From the NCBI GenBank assembly GCA_002389295.1, contig DGOE01000108.1:1-42684 (forward strand): a DNA stretch of 42,684 bases. The letters run 5' to 3'. Position numbers and translations under genes: made by a program. Positions 1 through 7,828 of this stretch are shown here, piece after piece. Below the pieces are notes generated by a model that made no database searches, was not told where the DNA came from, and saw nothing but the letters and a program-made list of their open reading frames with translations. The stretch comes from Flavobacteriales bacterium UBA4474 (lineage in GTDB: Bacteria > Bacteroidota > Bacteroidia > Flavobacteriales_D > Sanyastnellaceae). Within the stretch, counting starts at the first letter, position 1; every line of letters starts with the position of its first letter.

Positions 1-2352
1 GAGCACAACGCCAAATGCCAATGGGGCACCCGCCGCAAGCCCGAGGTTCTTGCCTTTCAAATGTGACGCCGCGTCAAACAAGGCGTACACGCCGAGGCCA
101 ATCCAAAATGCAAACGCATAAAAAGAGCCGACATAGGCGTAGTCACGCTCTCTGGGCTGCAGCGGGTATTGGTTCAAATACACCACAATGGCCAGTCCAG
201 TGAGGATGAACAACAATCCGATCACAGAGAAGTCTCGCCAGCTTCTGAATGCCTGGAATACCGCCCCGATTAACCCCAACAACAAGGGAAACAGAAAGAA
301 CCTGTTGTGGCTTTTGTCCGATTTCCGGTGATCCGGCACCACGGACCTGTCACCCAGCCGTTCGGCATCAATAAAATCGACACCCGTCAGCCAATTGCCG
401 TCGATGAAATCCCCGTGGCCTTGCACATCGTTTTGGCGTCCGGAATAATTCCACATGAAATAGCGCAGGTACATCCACCCGATCTGGTACCGCGCAAAAA
501 AGGTGAGGTTCTCAGCCTGCGAAGGCATGAGCAATTTGTGGTAGCGGTCTGCTTGGCCCTGCAGGCGCTGCACCTCTTGGATATCGGCGGATGAACGCGA
601 GCGGTTGGCCCGGTTGGTCGCCGCCCGAATCTGCTGCTCCAATCCATTCAGTGAACGCTGAAGCGATTGGGCATAGGTCCTCCCGTGGTCCAAACCTTGG
701 GAAAGGTCCTCCATCATCATTTTGGCCAGCGTGCGCCGCACTTCCGAGTTACCGAGGTCGGCGAGCCGGGCATCGTTTCCTTTGCCCACAATGATCTCCG
801 TGCCACTGCGCACCTCGTAGTTGGCGCCGAAACGCTGACCAAAAGACCGGTAGAGGTTGTTCATCGTGCGGCCCAATTCCGCTTTGTCCATGTTGCCTCC
901 CAAAATCTGGTTGGACAAATGGGATTCAAAGGATGACGCATCCCTTTCTCTTTGGTCCAAGGGGCTCACAAAGGCCGCGTCCTCATTCCACCCTTTGTAG
1001 TTGCACCATTTCTTGTATTCCCTGACGTGATTGGCCTGGCTGCTGTACAGCCTCGGAAACACCATGGTGAACCTCGGGTCATAGTTGGGCACGCCATTGC
1101 GCTTTTCACCGCTGTCGACGTACTCCTGTTTCACACTGAAGTCGCCCTCATTTTCGCTCATGTACTTCTCAGCAGCAAAGCGCTCCCGGAATGTGGCCAC
1201 CCGGGTGTCCAGGGCGCCACGCTTCTTGAAGACGCTGTAACTCGGGAAATATGACGGCGCCCCATCATCATAGGGGTTCTCGGCATCATTGGGTGAATTC
1301 CAATAATGTCCTGTGCCCAAAGGCCGATCGCCGTATTGCTCGCGGTTGAGGTAAGAGAGCAAGGCAAACAGGTTCTCCGGGTTGTTCTCGTCCATGGGCG
1401 GGTTCGCTGCCGAACGCACCACGATGAGTGCAAACGTGCTGTATCCCACCAAGATCATGGCCACCGAAAGGGCGGCCACATTGAGCTGCCACCACCCCTT
1501 CTGGCGGCTCCACCACAGGGCGGCCACAATAAGGGCAATGACCATGGCCAAATACACCGCCACACCGGTATTGAACGGCAGGCCCATGCTGTTGACAAAG
1601 GCGAGCTCGAACCGCGCCGCCAGCTTCACAAAGCCCTGAATCAGACCATATTGGACAAAAAGCAACAGGGCCAAGGACAGGGCCATGGCGCCGATGAATG
1701 TGGGCCACCTAAAGGTGTTCCGCTTGAAATAGTACACCGCGACGATGGCCGGAATGGCCAACAGGTTGAGCAGGTGAACACCGATGGACAGTCCCATCAA
1801 ATAGGCGATCAGCACAATCCACCGCAGGTTGCCCGGCTCTTCGGAACGCGCCTCCCACTTCAAGATCGCCCAAAACACCAGCGCGGTGAAGAGGGACGAC
1901 AAACCATAGACCTCGCCCTCAACGGCAGAGAACCAAAAGCTGTCGCTGAACGTGTAGGCCAATGCCCCCACTGCTCCGCTCGCCATCACCGCAATGCGCT
2001 GGCCAGGACTCAATGCGCTGACGCCTTCCGGCAGCCTTGTGACGGCGAGTTTGCGCGCCATGTGGGTAATGCTCCAAAACAGGAAAAGGATGGTAAATGA
2101 ACTCGACAAAGCGCTCATCATGTTCACCGCCGTGGCCGCGTAAATCGCCGGCACAAACATGGAGAAGAGGCGCGCGAGAAGCATGAACATGGGCGCCCCC
2201 GGAGGGTGACCGACTTCGAGCTTGTAGGCCGAAGCAATGAACTCCCCGCAATCCCAGAAGCTGGCCGTGGGTTCAATCGTGAGGAGGTAGACGACGGTCG
2301 CGACAAGCCATACAGCCCATCCCGTCAAATCATTGAGTCGCTTGTAGTTCAT
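1..2352 (-). CDS. DUF2723 family multi-pass membrane protein (3' end outside window)
   Basis: The frame is open from an ATG at 2352 to the left edge, 784 codons, so the C-terminus is missing. Near the N-terminus I read WDCGEFIASAYKLEVGHPPG, a hallmark of Bacteroidota DUF2723 proteins, which resemble protein O-mannosyltransferases (GT-C fold). Hydrophobic helices follow. Further on come YFMWNYSGRQNDVQGHGD and NQYPLQPRERDYAYVGSFYA, both typical of the family. The role is probably inner-membrane transfer of a lipid-linked sugar to exported proteins, but that is family inference and no substrate is visible. Between about residues 455 and 610 lies a long charged, probably coiled-coil segment that I do not remember as a usual part of the family. 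The gene follows the 955-residue T9SS protein on the same strand after 81 bases that contain a small hairpin. Confidence 0.85.
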   Translation of the reverse strand, partial: MNYKRLNDLTGWAVWLVATVVYLLTIEPTASFWDCGEFIASAYKLEVGHPPGAPMFMLLARLFSMFVPAIYAATAVNMMSALSSSFTILFLFWSITHMARKLAVTRLPEGVSALSPGQRIAVMASGAVGALAYTFSDSFWFSAVEGEVYGLSSLFTALVFWAILKWEARSEEPGNLRWIVLIAYLMGLSIGVHLLNLLAIPAIVAVYYFKRNTFRWPTFIGAMALSLALLLFVQYGLIQGFVKLAARFELAFVNSMGLPFNTGVAVYLAMVIALIVAALWWSRQKGWWQLNVAALSVAMILVGYSTFALIVVRSAANPPMDENNPENLFALLSYLNREQYGDRPLGTGHYWNSPNDAENPYDDGAPSYFPSYSVFKKRGALDTRVATFRERFAAEKYMSENEGDFSVKQEYVDSGEKRNGVPNYDPRFTMVFPRLYSSQANHVREYKKWCNYKGWNEDAAFVSPLDQRERDASSFESHLSNQILGGNMDKAELGRTMNNLYRSFGQRFGANYEVRSGTEIIVGKGNDARLADLGNSEVRRTLAKMMMEDLSQGLDHGRTYAQSLQRSLNGLEQQIRAATNRANRSRSSADIQEVQRLQGQADRYHKLLMPSQAENLTFFARYQIGWMYLRYFMWNYSGRQNDVQGHGDFIDGNWLTGVDFIDAERLGDRSVVPDHRKSDKSHNRFFLFPLLLGLIGAVFQAFRSWRDFSVIGLLFILTGLAIVVYLNQYPLQPRERDYAYVGSFYAFAFWIGLGVYALFDAASHLKGKNLGLAAGAPLAFGVVL

Positions 2353-2378
2353 GCGGACGTGGATTCATCCCACATTTC

Positions 2379-2397
2379 GCCCTGGATTTCCCAGGGC
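2379..2397. other. Small inverted repeat between two minus-strand genes
   Basis: A perfect 7-base stem (GCCCTGG / CCAGGGC) with a 5-base loop lies between the stop of the T9SS protein (2434) and the start of the DUF2723 gene (2352). On the minus strand it is not followed by a T-run, so it is not a convincing intrinsic terminator. It may slow transcription or protect a transcript end, or it may be chance. Confidence 0.35.
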
Positions 2398-2433
2398 CAA
2401 AAATTGCCGGATTCCCGCGAAAATAAGGTCTCT

Positions 2434-5301
2434 TCAGCGCGCAACCATCACGCGGCCCACTTGTCGGGCGGAGCCCCCCTCCACCTCGAGGAGATAGCTG
2501 CCCGTCGACAGGGGACTGAGGTCAACCTCCCAACGGGCGGAAGGCGACCTTCCCGAGCGCACGGTACGGCCCGTCGCGTCGCACAGCCGCCATGTCAATC
2601 CCCCGGCTGGGGCGGCCTCTGGCCAGGTCACAAACAACCTGGATTCCGCCGGATTGGGGTACAACTGAAGGCCTCCGATGGGCGCACCGGCCTCCAGAAC
2701 TGCATTGCCGCAATCGGTCAGCACTCCAAACTCCAACTCGATCAGGTTCTCCAACACCGCCAGGTCCACCTCGATCTCGTCCTCATCTCCCACCTCAAGC
2801 GACAGGGTCATGCCGGGCAGGCCGTCCAAACCAGGTACCCCCTGAATGTCAAAAGACATTCCATAACACCCGGGAGGCAGGCAGAGCACGAGCGTACCCG
2901 GTTCATCCTCTTCTGGGTCCAAGGTCAATGCCCCGCCCAGATCGAACACCTCACCATAGAGGGTCCACACCATTTCCAGACCGTCGAGCAATTCAGCGAT
3001 GGTCTCGCCATCCAAGGTCACTTCGACCTCCTCACAACCGCCTTCGCCCCCATTCTCCAAATCGATGCAGGCACTCAACACCTCATCACAGTCCCAAAAA
3101 GTCGCAGTCACACAGGCCGTTTCCAGATCCGATCCGGGGGCAAACACATGGTTGATTTCTTGTCCATTGAGGATGGAACCGTCAGACAAGAACCACATAA
3201 ACCCTTCGCCTTCGGAAGAATCCGTGACGGCAATGAGGGTCCAGCTTCCGTCCGGTTCCTGAACCGCCTCGATGTCAAGACTGCATTCCGCATCAGAAAC
3301 GTCCTCTTCACATCCGGATTCCCCCACACCGAAGGAAAAAACCAAGGTCCCATCCTCATCGAGGAAGGGGCCATCGAAAAACGCCAAGGACCCATCCGGA
3401 CCGCCGAGGGCCACCTCGAAATCCGCGGAAACACCGTTGGTGCCCGACGGCTCAATGGTCACCTCGTAGCACCCCTCCTCGAGGCAGAGTCCAAACTCGA
3501 GAATCCCCTCATTCCCTCCGTCCGCGCTGAATAAATTCCACTCTTCCGACCACGCATCACCCTCAATCGACCATTCGAAATAACCGGAAAGGTCCTCCCC
3601 TGACTCCAAGGACATGGTCACGGGCTCACATGTGCCATCGCATCCCTCCACGACCACATCAATGCACCAGGTAGACCCTTCCGGACAAGCCGGGCTGTAT
3701 ACCGTGGCACACGCCTCATAAGTGCCGGATTCAGCGTATTGGTGCTCGGTTCCATACCAGCTGCCCGTAGACATCAGGCCGTCTCCATAGTCCCACACGA
3801 TGGAGAAATCATCCGGGGCCATCATCTCCAGAAACAGGGTGCCCGAACACGACAGGCTGTCGTCGGGAAACCACAACAGTTCCGCATCCTCCTCCTCAAG
3901 GCAAGCACAGTCCCCGACATCCACCCAAGTGCACAGCACAGTCGAGTCTGGACACGTCGGGCTCACATAAGTCGCGCAGGCCTGGTAATAGCCATTCTCC
4001 GGGAACGTATGCCAAGTGAAATGGCCCTCAGCCGTGGTGCTGTCGCTGAATTCCCAAAACACCTCCTCACCCTCGGTAAAGTCGCAGATGCTGAAGACAA
4101 ACGCACACTCCGAACCGCCGACCCAGATCTCCTGAGGGCAACCCGACTCATAATCCTCGGATCCCGTGCACGCCACGACACCATCGGGACAATCCTCACT
4201 GATGTACTGCACGCAGACCTGCCAGGGTTCGTTTCCAATGCCGTAGGGCAGCGTCATGGCCAATCCCCCCTCCTGGAACACTGCCCCATTCAGGGAGTAA
4301 ATCAACTCCACGCCCTCCGGAAATCCGATCGGGATCACGATGAGCACGCTGTCGTTGTCCACGCTGTCCACGAGGAGCTCGAGGGTACACTCGGTTTCGG
4401 AACACCCTTCGACCTCCACAGTGGTCTCCAAGGTGACGCCCTCCGGACAATAGTCAGACGTGAAAGTGACGGACACCGGGTACGTACCATTTCCGAGAAA
4501 GGTGTATTCCGAGTAATGTCCTCCGCTGATCACATCATCACCAAACGTCCAGGTCGCCGCCTCCCCAGGCTGAAAACCCGAGGCCTCAAAGCCCCATTCG
4601 CAGCCATTGTCCACCGTAAAAATGTTCTCCGGACAGAGGTTGGGCTCAATGAAAGCGCAAGACCCGTACAAAGGCAACTCCACCACTTCTGCCAAGGTGC
4701 CAATGCCCCCCGGCAACACCTGCATGTACAGCACCCCGGAAAGGGCACCGTCTGTCGTCAACTGAGCCAACAGCACCCTGCCGTCCTCATCGGGCAAGCC
4801 GTTGGCGAAACTGGGCACGACAAACCAGGCACTTCCGATCAGGTCATCGATGACAAAACCGCCGCCATTCTCAAATTCCGTCATGAAGGGCGAGCCCGTG
4901 CTCATGACCACTTGCGGACAATCTTCACCCTGCTCCGGGTCCGGCGGACCGTCCACGCCAATGGTCAGCCAACTGTCCCACTCGAGCTCGGGAAAGGCAT
5001 CAAAGAGGATGGGGTTGTTGGCACAGGGGAACTGGCCCCCGATCTCGCTTTGATAGAAGGACGTCGTCGTCTGCAGGCTGGTCGGGTGCTCCAGATCACC
5101 AAAAACAGTGGTGACCACATCGGCCGGCCCGGGAAGGGTCGCATACAGCCTGTATGTGGACATGCCGGCAAGGTCCCCTTCTGTATGAATGGCGACCACC
5201 TCGATGTCCAAACAGATATCACCAGCCACCAAGAGGGGCTGGGCTAAGGACGGGCAGGTCAAGACCAGCAACACACCGGTCAACAAGGTGATAAATCGCA
5301 T
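2434..5301 (-). CDS. Secreted T9SS type A cargo protein with PKD-like repeats, lysine-free
   Basis: This is a 955-residue exported protein. An N-terminal signal peptide (about residues 1-20, ending SLAQ) precedes a strongly acidic, cysteine-rich body. The body holds about five imperfect PKD/Ig-like repeats, marked by a Cys-Pro-Asp/Glu-like motif at Cys285, Cys371, Cys450 and Cys539 and a weaker one at Cys738, each repeat tending to end in Gly-Cys. The last 80 or so residues are a T9SS type A sorting domain: the YPNPAESRLFV start, a central GR turn, and a GSYLLEV strand. It is therefore expected to cross the outer membrane by T9SS and be cleaved by the sortase. The protein has no lysine at all, and residues 176-887 contain neither lysine nor arginine. 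Its actual role (adhesin, matrix or structural protein) is not evident. The ATG at 5301 fits the signal peptide. Confidence 0.85.
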   Translation of the reverse strand: MRFITLLTGVLLVLTCPSLAQPLLVAGDICLDIEVVAIHTEGDLAGMSTYRLYATLPGPADVVTTVFGDLEHPTSLQTTTSFYQSEIGGQFPCANNPILFDAFPELEWDSWLTIGVDGPPDPEQGEDCPQVVMSTGSPFMTEFENGGGFVIDDLIGSAWFVVPSFANGLPDEDGRVLLAQLTTDGALSGVLYMQVLPGGIGTLAEVVELPLYGSCAFIEPNLCPENIFTVDNGCEWGFEASGFQPGEAATWTFGDDVISGGHYSEYTFLGNGTYPVSVTFTSDYCPEGVTLETTVEVEGCSETECTLELLVDSVDNDSVLIVIPIGFPEGVELIYSLNGAVFQEGGLAMTLPYGIGNEPWQVCVQYISEDCPDGVVACTGSEDYESGCPQEIWVGGSECAFVFSICDFTEGEEVFWEFSDSTTAEGHFTWHTFPENGYYQACATYVSPTCPDSTVLCTWVDVGDCACLEEEDAELLWFPDDSLSCSGTLFLEMMAPDDFSIVWDYGDGLMSTGSWYGTEHQYAESGTYEACATVYSPACPEGSTWCIDVVVEGCDGTCEPVTMSLESGEDLSGYFEWSIEGDAWSEEWNLFSADGGNEGILEFGLCLEEGCYEVTIEPSGTNGVSADFEVALGGPDGSLAFFDGPFLDEDGTLVFSFGVGESGCEEDVSDAECSLDIEAVQEPDGSWTLIAVTDSSEGEGFMWFLSDGSILNGQEINHVFAPGSDLETACVTATFWDCDEVLSACIDLENGGEGGCEEVEVTLDGETIAELLDGLEMVWTLYGEVFDLGGALTLDPEEDEPGTLVLCLPPGCYGMSFDIQGVPGLDGLPGMTLSLEVGDEDEIEVDLAVLENLIELEFGVLTDCGNAVLEAGAPIGGLQLYPNPAESRLFVTWPEAAPAGGLTWRLCDATGRTVRSGRSPSARWEVDLSPLSTGSYLLEVEGGSARQVGRVMVAR

Positions 5302-5358
5302 ATTGTTTTATTCGTCAGGCGCTCACAAAACCCCCTTCCTCGATGAGTAGTTGCATGG

Positions 5359-5895
5359 TCATTCCTCCACGAATCGGGGGTCCATAGGCATGACCTCTCC
5401 ACACGTGGAGCACGTCCGCAACGCTTCGCTCCCATAGAATTCCTTAAACCGCGGCAAAAAGTCCTTTTCTACGTCCAACAATTCGAAATAGGTCTCGTGC
5501 AGTTTGTCATTGCATCCGTCGCAGAACCACAGCAGGCCGTCCCGCATTTCACTGCCCGCCCGTTTGCGTTCGATCACAAGGCCCAGTGAGCCCGCTTCCC
5601 TCATGGGGCTGTGCGGCACTTTGGCCGGGTGGAGGTACATGTCACCGGGGCCGAGCTCCATGTCCACAGGCTGGCCATTCTCTTGAATGCGCACGGTGAT
5701 GTTGCCCTCCAATTGGTAGAAGAGCTCCTCCGTCTCATTGTAGTGATAGTCCTTGCGCGCGTTGGGGCCCGCCACGATCATCACGATGTAGTCGCCGCTG
5801 TCGATGTACAGGTTTTTGTTTCCTACCGGGGGCTTGAGCAGGTCGCGGTGCTCATCGATCCAGGCGGTCAGGTTGAAAGGCTTGGGAATAGGCAT
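5359..5895 (-). CDS. nbaC: 3-hydroxyanthranilate 3,4-dioxygenase
   Basis: Ring-opening cupin dioxygenase that converts 3-hydroxyanthranilate to 2-amino-3-carboxymuconate semialdehyde, the precursor of quinolinate and hence NAD. The 178-residue length fits the bacterial enzyme. His51, Glu57 and His95 match the Fe(II) ligands, and Arg47 and Arg99 match the substrate-binding residues, by my memory of the Ralstonia enzyme. Cys125, Cys128, Cys162 and Cys165 form the C-terminal rubredoxin-like metal site seen in bacterial members. It is the last gene of a minus-strand operon and starts (ATG) 9 bases after the EamA transporter stop. Kynureninase, the preceding enzyme of the pathway, lies about 13 kb away at 18803. 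Kynurenine monooxygenase and tryptophan dioxygenase are not in the window. Confidence 0.95.
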   Translation of the reverse strand: MPIPKPFNLTAWIDEHRDLLKPPVGNKNLYIDSGDYIVMIVAGPNARKDYHYNETEELFYQLEGNITVRIQENGQPVDMELGPGDMYLHPAKVPHSPMREAGSLGLVIERKRAGSEMRDGLLWFCDGCNDKLHETYFELLDVEKDFLPRFKEFYGSEALRTCSTCGEVMPMDPRFVEE

Positions 5896-5904
5896 GAGTG
5901 AAAT

Positions 5905-6822
5905 TTAAGCCGACTTCGCTTCCGGCCGACGCACCGGCCGCCCAACGAGGTACACCCCCAGGAAAATCATGGAGCCAAAGGCCCACAGCGGCCAGCCCGT
6001 ATCCACCATGTAGTCGGTTCCCCCGCGCCATGCTTGCAGCAAGCTGAAGAGGGTCGCCAGCAGCGGCTGCAGATAGATGTAGACGCTGACCACCGTCGGC
6101 TGAAGGTGGCGCATGGCGAAGATGTTGAGCAGGTAAACCAAAAATGTTGTGGCCAACACCACGTACGCCACACCCGCCCATTCCGCCGGACCAAACAACG
6201 ACCAATCAATGGCCACCGCCTGCTTCCAACCGATGGGGGTGGTAAACAACCAGCCAAATACAAAGACCCACGTCACCACCGTCAGCGGCCGGTATTTGGC
6301 CATCAGCGGTTTGACCCCCACGAGGTAGAAAGCATAGCTCGTGGCATTGATCAGGATCATCAAATCCCCCTGCCAACTGGCGTGGATGCGTTGTGCCGAT
6401 CCGCTCCACAGCAAGATCGCTGCCGCACCAATGCCCCCGAGGATCACACCGATCAAGCGCCGCCGCACAATGGGTTGACCCAACACCACCGCACTGGCGA
6501 TGAGCACCAAGATGGGATTGACCGTCATGATGAGGCTGGCGTTGACCGGACTCGTGACATTGAGCCCATTGAAGAAGAGCAGCATGTTGATGCCCACCCC
6601 CGTCACACCGCAAAAGATCAAGCGCGGAATGTCCTGCCGGTCCACTTTTTCGCGGTTGAACGGCAACAGCAGCGAAAAAAGGGCCAAGGCCCCCGTGACA
6701 CGGAGGACGATGAAGCCACTGGGCCCCACCAGATCCGGCATGAGGCCCTTGGCCACGAGGTAGTTCCCACCATAAATCAGGGAGACGACCAGCAGGGCGA
6801 GGTGGGCGAGCAGGCGCTGCAC
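5905..6822 (-). CDS. EamA/DMT-superfamily transporter
   Basis: This 305-residue, very hydrophobic protein has about ten predicted membrane helices arranged as two EamA repeats. It begins with the typical first helix (VVSLIYGGNYLVAKGLMP) and ends with a basic tail. DMT/EamA carriers export or import metabolites such as amino acids; the substrate cannot be read from sequence. The start is a GTG at 6822, 12 bases after the stop of the ArsC-like gene, and the next gene (3-hydroxyanthranilate dioxygenase) follows after 9 bases, so it is co-transcribed. Placement next to a kynurenine-pathway enzyme hints at an aromatic or tryptophan-derived substrate, but this is only context. Confidence 0.85.
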   Translation of the reverse strand: MQRLLAHLALLVVSLIYGGNYLVAKGLMPDLVGPSGFIVLRVTGALALFSLLLPFNREKVDRQDIPRLIFCGVTGVGINMLLFFNGLNVTSPVNASLIMTVNPILVLIASAVVLGQPIVRRRLIGVILGGIGAAAILLWSGSAQRIHASWQGDLMILINATSYAFYLVGVKPLMAKYRPLTVVTWVFVFGWLFTTPIGWKQAVAIDWSLFGPAEWAGVAYVVLATTFLVYLLNIFAMRHLQPTVVSVYIYLQPLLATLFSLLQAWRGGTDYMVDTGWPLWAFGSMIFLGVYLVGRPVRRPEAKSA

Positions 6823-6834
6823 AGGCTGCTGATT

Positions 6835-7188
6835 CTAGCTGTTGAGGGCGGCACGTGCCCCTTCGACCACTGCCTTGGCCGAACCGGCAAACACGCCGCC
6901 TTCAGTCAACAGCACGGGGCGCTTCAAAAAGGTGTACTCGTCCAAGATGAGCTGCCGATAGTCGGCTTCGCCCAGGTTGCGGTCGGCCAACCCCATGGAA
7001 CGGAACTTCATGGCGCGGCGGCTGAACAGCGCTTCATAGCTGCCGCTGTGCGCGTGCATCGCATCGAGCTCCGCAGCGGTGACAGCCTTGGATTTGATGT
7101 CGCGCACCTCAGCCCCGCACGCGGCGGGTTGAAGGTCCGCGTCGATGCGCTGGCAGGTCTTGCAATGAGGTAGGGTAAAGAACTTCAT
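6835..7188 (-). CDS. ArsC/Spx/YffB-like thioredoxin-fold protein
   Basis: A 117-residue protein with the ArsC-family fold. The first strand is followed by Cys9-Lys-Thr-Cys12, then the family hallmarks SRRAMKFRSMG (the middle motif) and LKRPVLLTEGG (cis-proline strand). Members include arsenate reductases, Spx regulators and YffB-type glutathione-dependent reductases. The CxxC at the N-terminus resembles Spx or redox-type members more than classical ArsC, which has one catalytic cysteine there, so arsenate reduction should not be assumed. The ATG at 7188 is 16 bases after the stop of the kinase-like gene. It sits in the middle of the five-gene GH3 operon. Confidence 0.8.
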   Translation of the reverse strand: MKFFTLPHCKTCQRIDADLQPAACGAEVRDIKSKAVTAAELDAMHAHSGSYEALFSRRAMKFRSMGLADRNLGEADYRQLILDEYTFLKRPVLLTEGGVFAGSAKAVVEGARAALNS

Positions 7189-7204
7189 GGGTCAATTGTG
7201 ATGG

Positions 7205-7828
7205 TCAATGAATCAAGGCGTCGATGGCGTTGTGAACATGGGCCAAGTCCACCGCGCCGCTGCGGTCGTTGTCCACGAGGACATCGGCCAGGTCGGCGAC
7301 CGGCTCCAAATAGGCGCGGTCTCCGGGACGCACGTGCCGGTCCCATTGGTACTGTATCATGTCCGGCTCAAGGCTGCGCTCGGCCTGGTCGCGGGCCATG
7401 CGCCGGGCTAAACGGGTTTCCGGCGTGGCATGGATGTACACCGTGAGGTGGAGTCGGCTCCGCACGCCTTCATCGTAGAGGAGAAACAGGCCATCCAAAA
7501 AGACAACCGGGCAGGCGGGAATGTGCAGGCGCTCTGAGGACACGCCCGGTTGGTTGAAGGTGTAACTGTCGATGTGGAGGTCCCGGCCCGACCGCAAGTG
7601 GTCAAGGTCCGATGCCAAGCGCTCGAGATCCAAGGCTCCGGGTTCATCAAAATTGGGCTCACCATCCCCGTCGCGCGGCACCTCAGCCAAGGGCCGGTAA
7701 TAATCGTCCATGCGCAGCACAGCCGCCCGGTCCCCATAGTGGGCCAAGAGCCGGTCCACAACCGTACCCTTGCCGGAAGCGCTCCCCCCCGCGACACCCA
7801 CCAAAAGGGTATTTCCAATGTCAGTCAT
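7205..7828 (-). CDS. Uridine kinase-like P-loop NTPase
   Basis: A 207-residue P-loop protein. Its Walker A is GVAGGSASGKGT with Lys20, followed by DDYYRPL, then DSYTFNQPG and a Walker B-like strand VVFLDGLFLL. This layout matches the uridine kinase/phosphoribulokinase family, which phosphorylates uridine and cytidine at the 5' position. The Gly-Lys-Gly-Thr in place of the usual Gly-Lys-Thr-Thr is a small departure. A longer reading frame goes up to 7921 but its extra N-terminus looks non-native; the ATG at 7828 puts the P-loop at the normal position. This start overlaps the 3' end of the GH3 gene by 8 bases, implying translational coupling. Confidence 0.82.
   Translation of the reverse strand: MTDIGNTLLVGVAGGSASGKGTVVDRLLAHYGDRAAVLRMDDYYRPLAEVPRDGDGEPNFDEPGALDLERLASDLDHLRSGRDLHIDSYTFNQPGVSSERLHIPACPVVFLDGLFLLYDEGVRSRLHLTVYIHATPETRLARRMARDQAERSLEPDMIQYQWDRHVRPGDRAYLEPVADLADVLVDNDRSGAVDLAHVHNAIDALIH

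Noticed and set aside
1306..2100. Plus-strand open frame of 264 codons
   Set aside because: It lies entirely inside the DUF2723 gene on the other strand; its composition is erratic and it shows no family motif. Long antisense frames are common in GC-rich DNA.
3739..5247. Plus-strand open frame of 502 codons opposite the 955-residue T9SS protein
   Set aside because: The minus-strand frame has a signal peptide, repeats and a sorting domain; the plus frame has none and is explained as its shadow.
6835..7188. Naming the ArsC-like protein an arsenate reductase
   Set aside because: It has a CxxC at the active-site position, as in Spx-type members, and no arsenic genes lie nearby.
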